64,000 nt of DNA from Vandiemenella viatica (Eukaryota > Arthropoda > Insecta > Orthoptera > Morabidae), in the NCBI GenBank assembly GCA_031002005.1, contig JARYHS010013630.1, positions 238,149,539 through 238,213,538 on the forward strand. The letters run 5' to 3'. Positions within the stretch are counted from its first letter, which is position 1; the number at the start of each line of letters is the position of its first letter. Both the position numbers and the translations under genes were made by a program. Below are positions 62,901 through 64,000 of this stretch, piece by piece. The notes under the pieces were generated by a model that was not told where the DNA came from, did no database searches, and saw only the letters and a program-made list of their open reading frames with translations.

Positions 62901-64000
62901 CCAAGATGATAGACAACATGATTTAATTTTTATTGAAATTGGTACGTAAATTTTGTCATTGTACATGCGAGTTATAAGTCGCGTAGAAGTAGCTGCTGCA
63001 ACCAGAGCGGATGCGCTATCACGCAGCGGTCACGAGGTCTCTGTGTCGGCGGTTTTAGGCTCGCTACAAAACCAGCATGCAAGCTTCAGTCGGTCTTCAT
63101 TCCTTTCGAAACAGCACGCAGTAATCATGTAGTCGCTTACAGAAGGTAAGGCATGTAGTAGCCTCATTTGCTTTCCAAGTTTGTAAGTTTGGTCCCAAGT
63201 TAGTCAGTTTGGTCTCCAAGTCAGTTTGTCTCTAATAGTATTCAGTTTTTGTCACAGTCATTTCTAAAGAGTTCGGTTTGTCTTTAACATGGATAATATG
63301 CCGAAAAGTAGCTCAAACTGCCGCAGTGTAACTTGTTGAGTTGGCTAAGCTTCCCGTTATATGTGTTGGTAGACGTTGCCGCCAATTATAAGAATTATTC
63401 AGTCGTCGTTGTATTTATTGGTTATTTGTTGAGAAGAGAGCGGCCAAATTGTGTTGTTATTGTGAAGTAATCAGTGATTGATTTTAGGAAGCTTTTGTTA
63501 AGGTAAAGGCAGTAATTATGTGTTAATTCAGTTATTAATGGAAAGACGTATCATTTTCTCTTCAGGTCAATTAGTTGTAAACGGACTAAAATGTATGTTA
63601 GGTTTTTTACATTAAATTATTGGTAACTTAATTCGCACTGTTTGGTCTCAAATTAACACTCGTAGACTAAAGAATCCACAACCCACATCCTGTTATTATA
63701 TTGTGTTTCATGATAATATTGTTAATTTAGTATTTTGGTAACGGAAGTAATATCGTAAAGAAGAGTGAACGGTGTAATACTCCACGAGGTAAGCAAGTGA
63801 AATTTATCGCAGTTTGGCAATTTCTGCTTAATTAAAAAGTTGTCTCGTGTCAGAAGCTGATATAAATTGCTAGAATTAAAATCTCCTAGCTAATCACCTT
63901 CCCCCCCCCCTTTTCGGTTGCAAGTAAACTTTAAATGAAAGCCTTTAGTAATGTTGGATAATTAATATAAAAGCAACCACTCGACACATCCAATTACACC
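62901..64000. other. No recognised gene
   Basis: Contains loose tandem words (AGTTTGGTC/CAAGTCAGTTTG near 63186-63230) and a poly-C run at 63900-63910. Several GTAAG words after AG (63147, 63787) could be splice donors, but no coding exon is supported. Confidence 0.4.

Noticed and set aside
63100..63800. 5' exons of a host gene at the right edge
   Set aside because: Donor-like GTAAG words exist, but no coding sequence or acceptor could be supported.

Overview
The window looks like repeat-rich, AT-rich animal nuclear DNA, most likely from a large-genome insect, possibly Polyneoptera (locust, stick insect or cockroach/termite type). The evidence is the repeat mix: R1-like, RTE-like and Penelope retroelements; Tc1/mariner, hAT, PIF/Harbinger, MULE and Helitron-like DNA elements; tRNA-derived SINEs; and a Polinton/Maverick. 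The species guess is inference. I recognise no intact host cellular gene, and no rRNA, true tRNA or CRISPR array. Almost everything identifiable is mobile DNA, much of it nested.

Layout. 1-3.1 kb: broken R1-like LINE, minus strand. 3.6-9.2 kb: a hAT element with an 8-bp target duplication and a decayed ZMYM1-like transposase, split by a Helitron-like insertion that carries a ~167-bp satellite array. 9.2-25 kb: small elements and remnants, including a second short copy of the Helitron-like element, a foldback, a Tc1 broken by a hAT MITE, a Harbinger MITE, SINEs and a FLYWCH/MULE transposase remnant broken by a SINE. 25.7-26.6 kb: RTE RT fragment. 27.1-33.2 kb: LTR retrotransposon with two ~520-bp LTRs, a gag-like region and almost no pol, broken by a small mariner-like element. 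34.2-39.5 kb: decayed Tc1, mariner and an unclassified transposon gene.

39.6-61.2 kb is a nested stack. A head-to-head pair of Penelope-like fragments is interrupted at a TAA by a PIF/Harbinger element (40214-60816). About 50 bp inside its left end sits a 19.15-kb Polinton (40266-59419, 6-bp target duplication CTAGTG). The Polinton is interrupted by another Harbinger-like element (45092-48545, TSD TAA), which contains a LINE fragment interrupted by a Tc1 foldback (46416-47859). 61.2-62.9 kb: RTE-like endonuclease fragment broken by a hAT MITE.

The Polinton carries the expected replication and virion-type genes: DUF8207-like protein, fibre-like protein, packaging ATPase, PLA2-domain protein, adenain-like protease, minor and major capsid proteins, protein-primed DNA polymerase B and a chromodomain integrase. 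It also has several unknown ORFs. The most interesting is a 120-aa ORF just after the major capsid gene that looks like a PPP1R15/GADD34-type PP1 regulatory protein (RVxF motif plus downstream helix). That is a possible translation-control or host-defence gene carried by a Polinton. The element is probably inactive now: the integrase frame is broken at a TA repeat, the minor capsid gene is split by the Harbinger insertion, and the PLA2 and protease frames are out of phase at an A-run.
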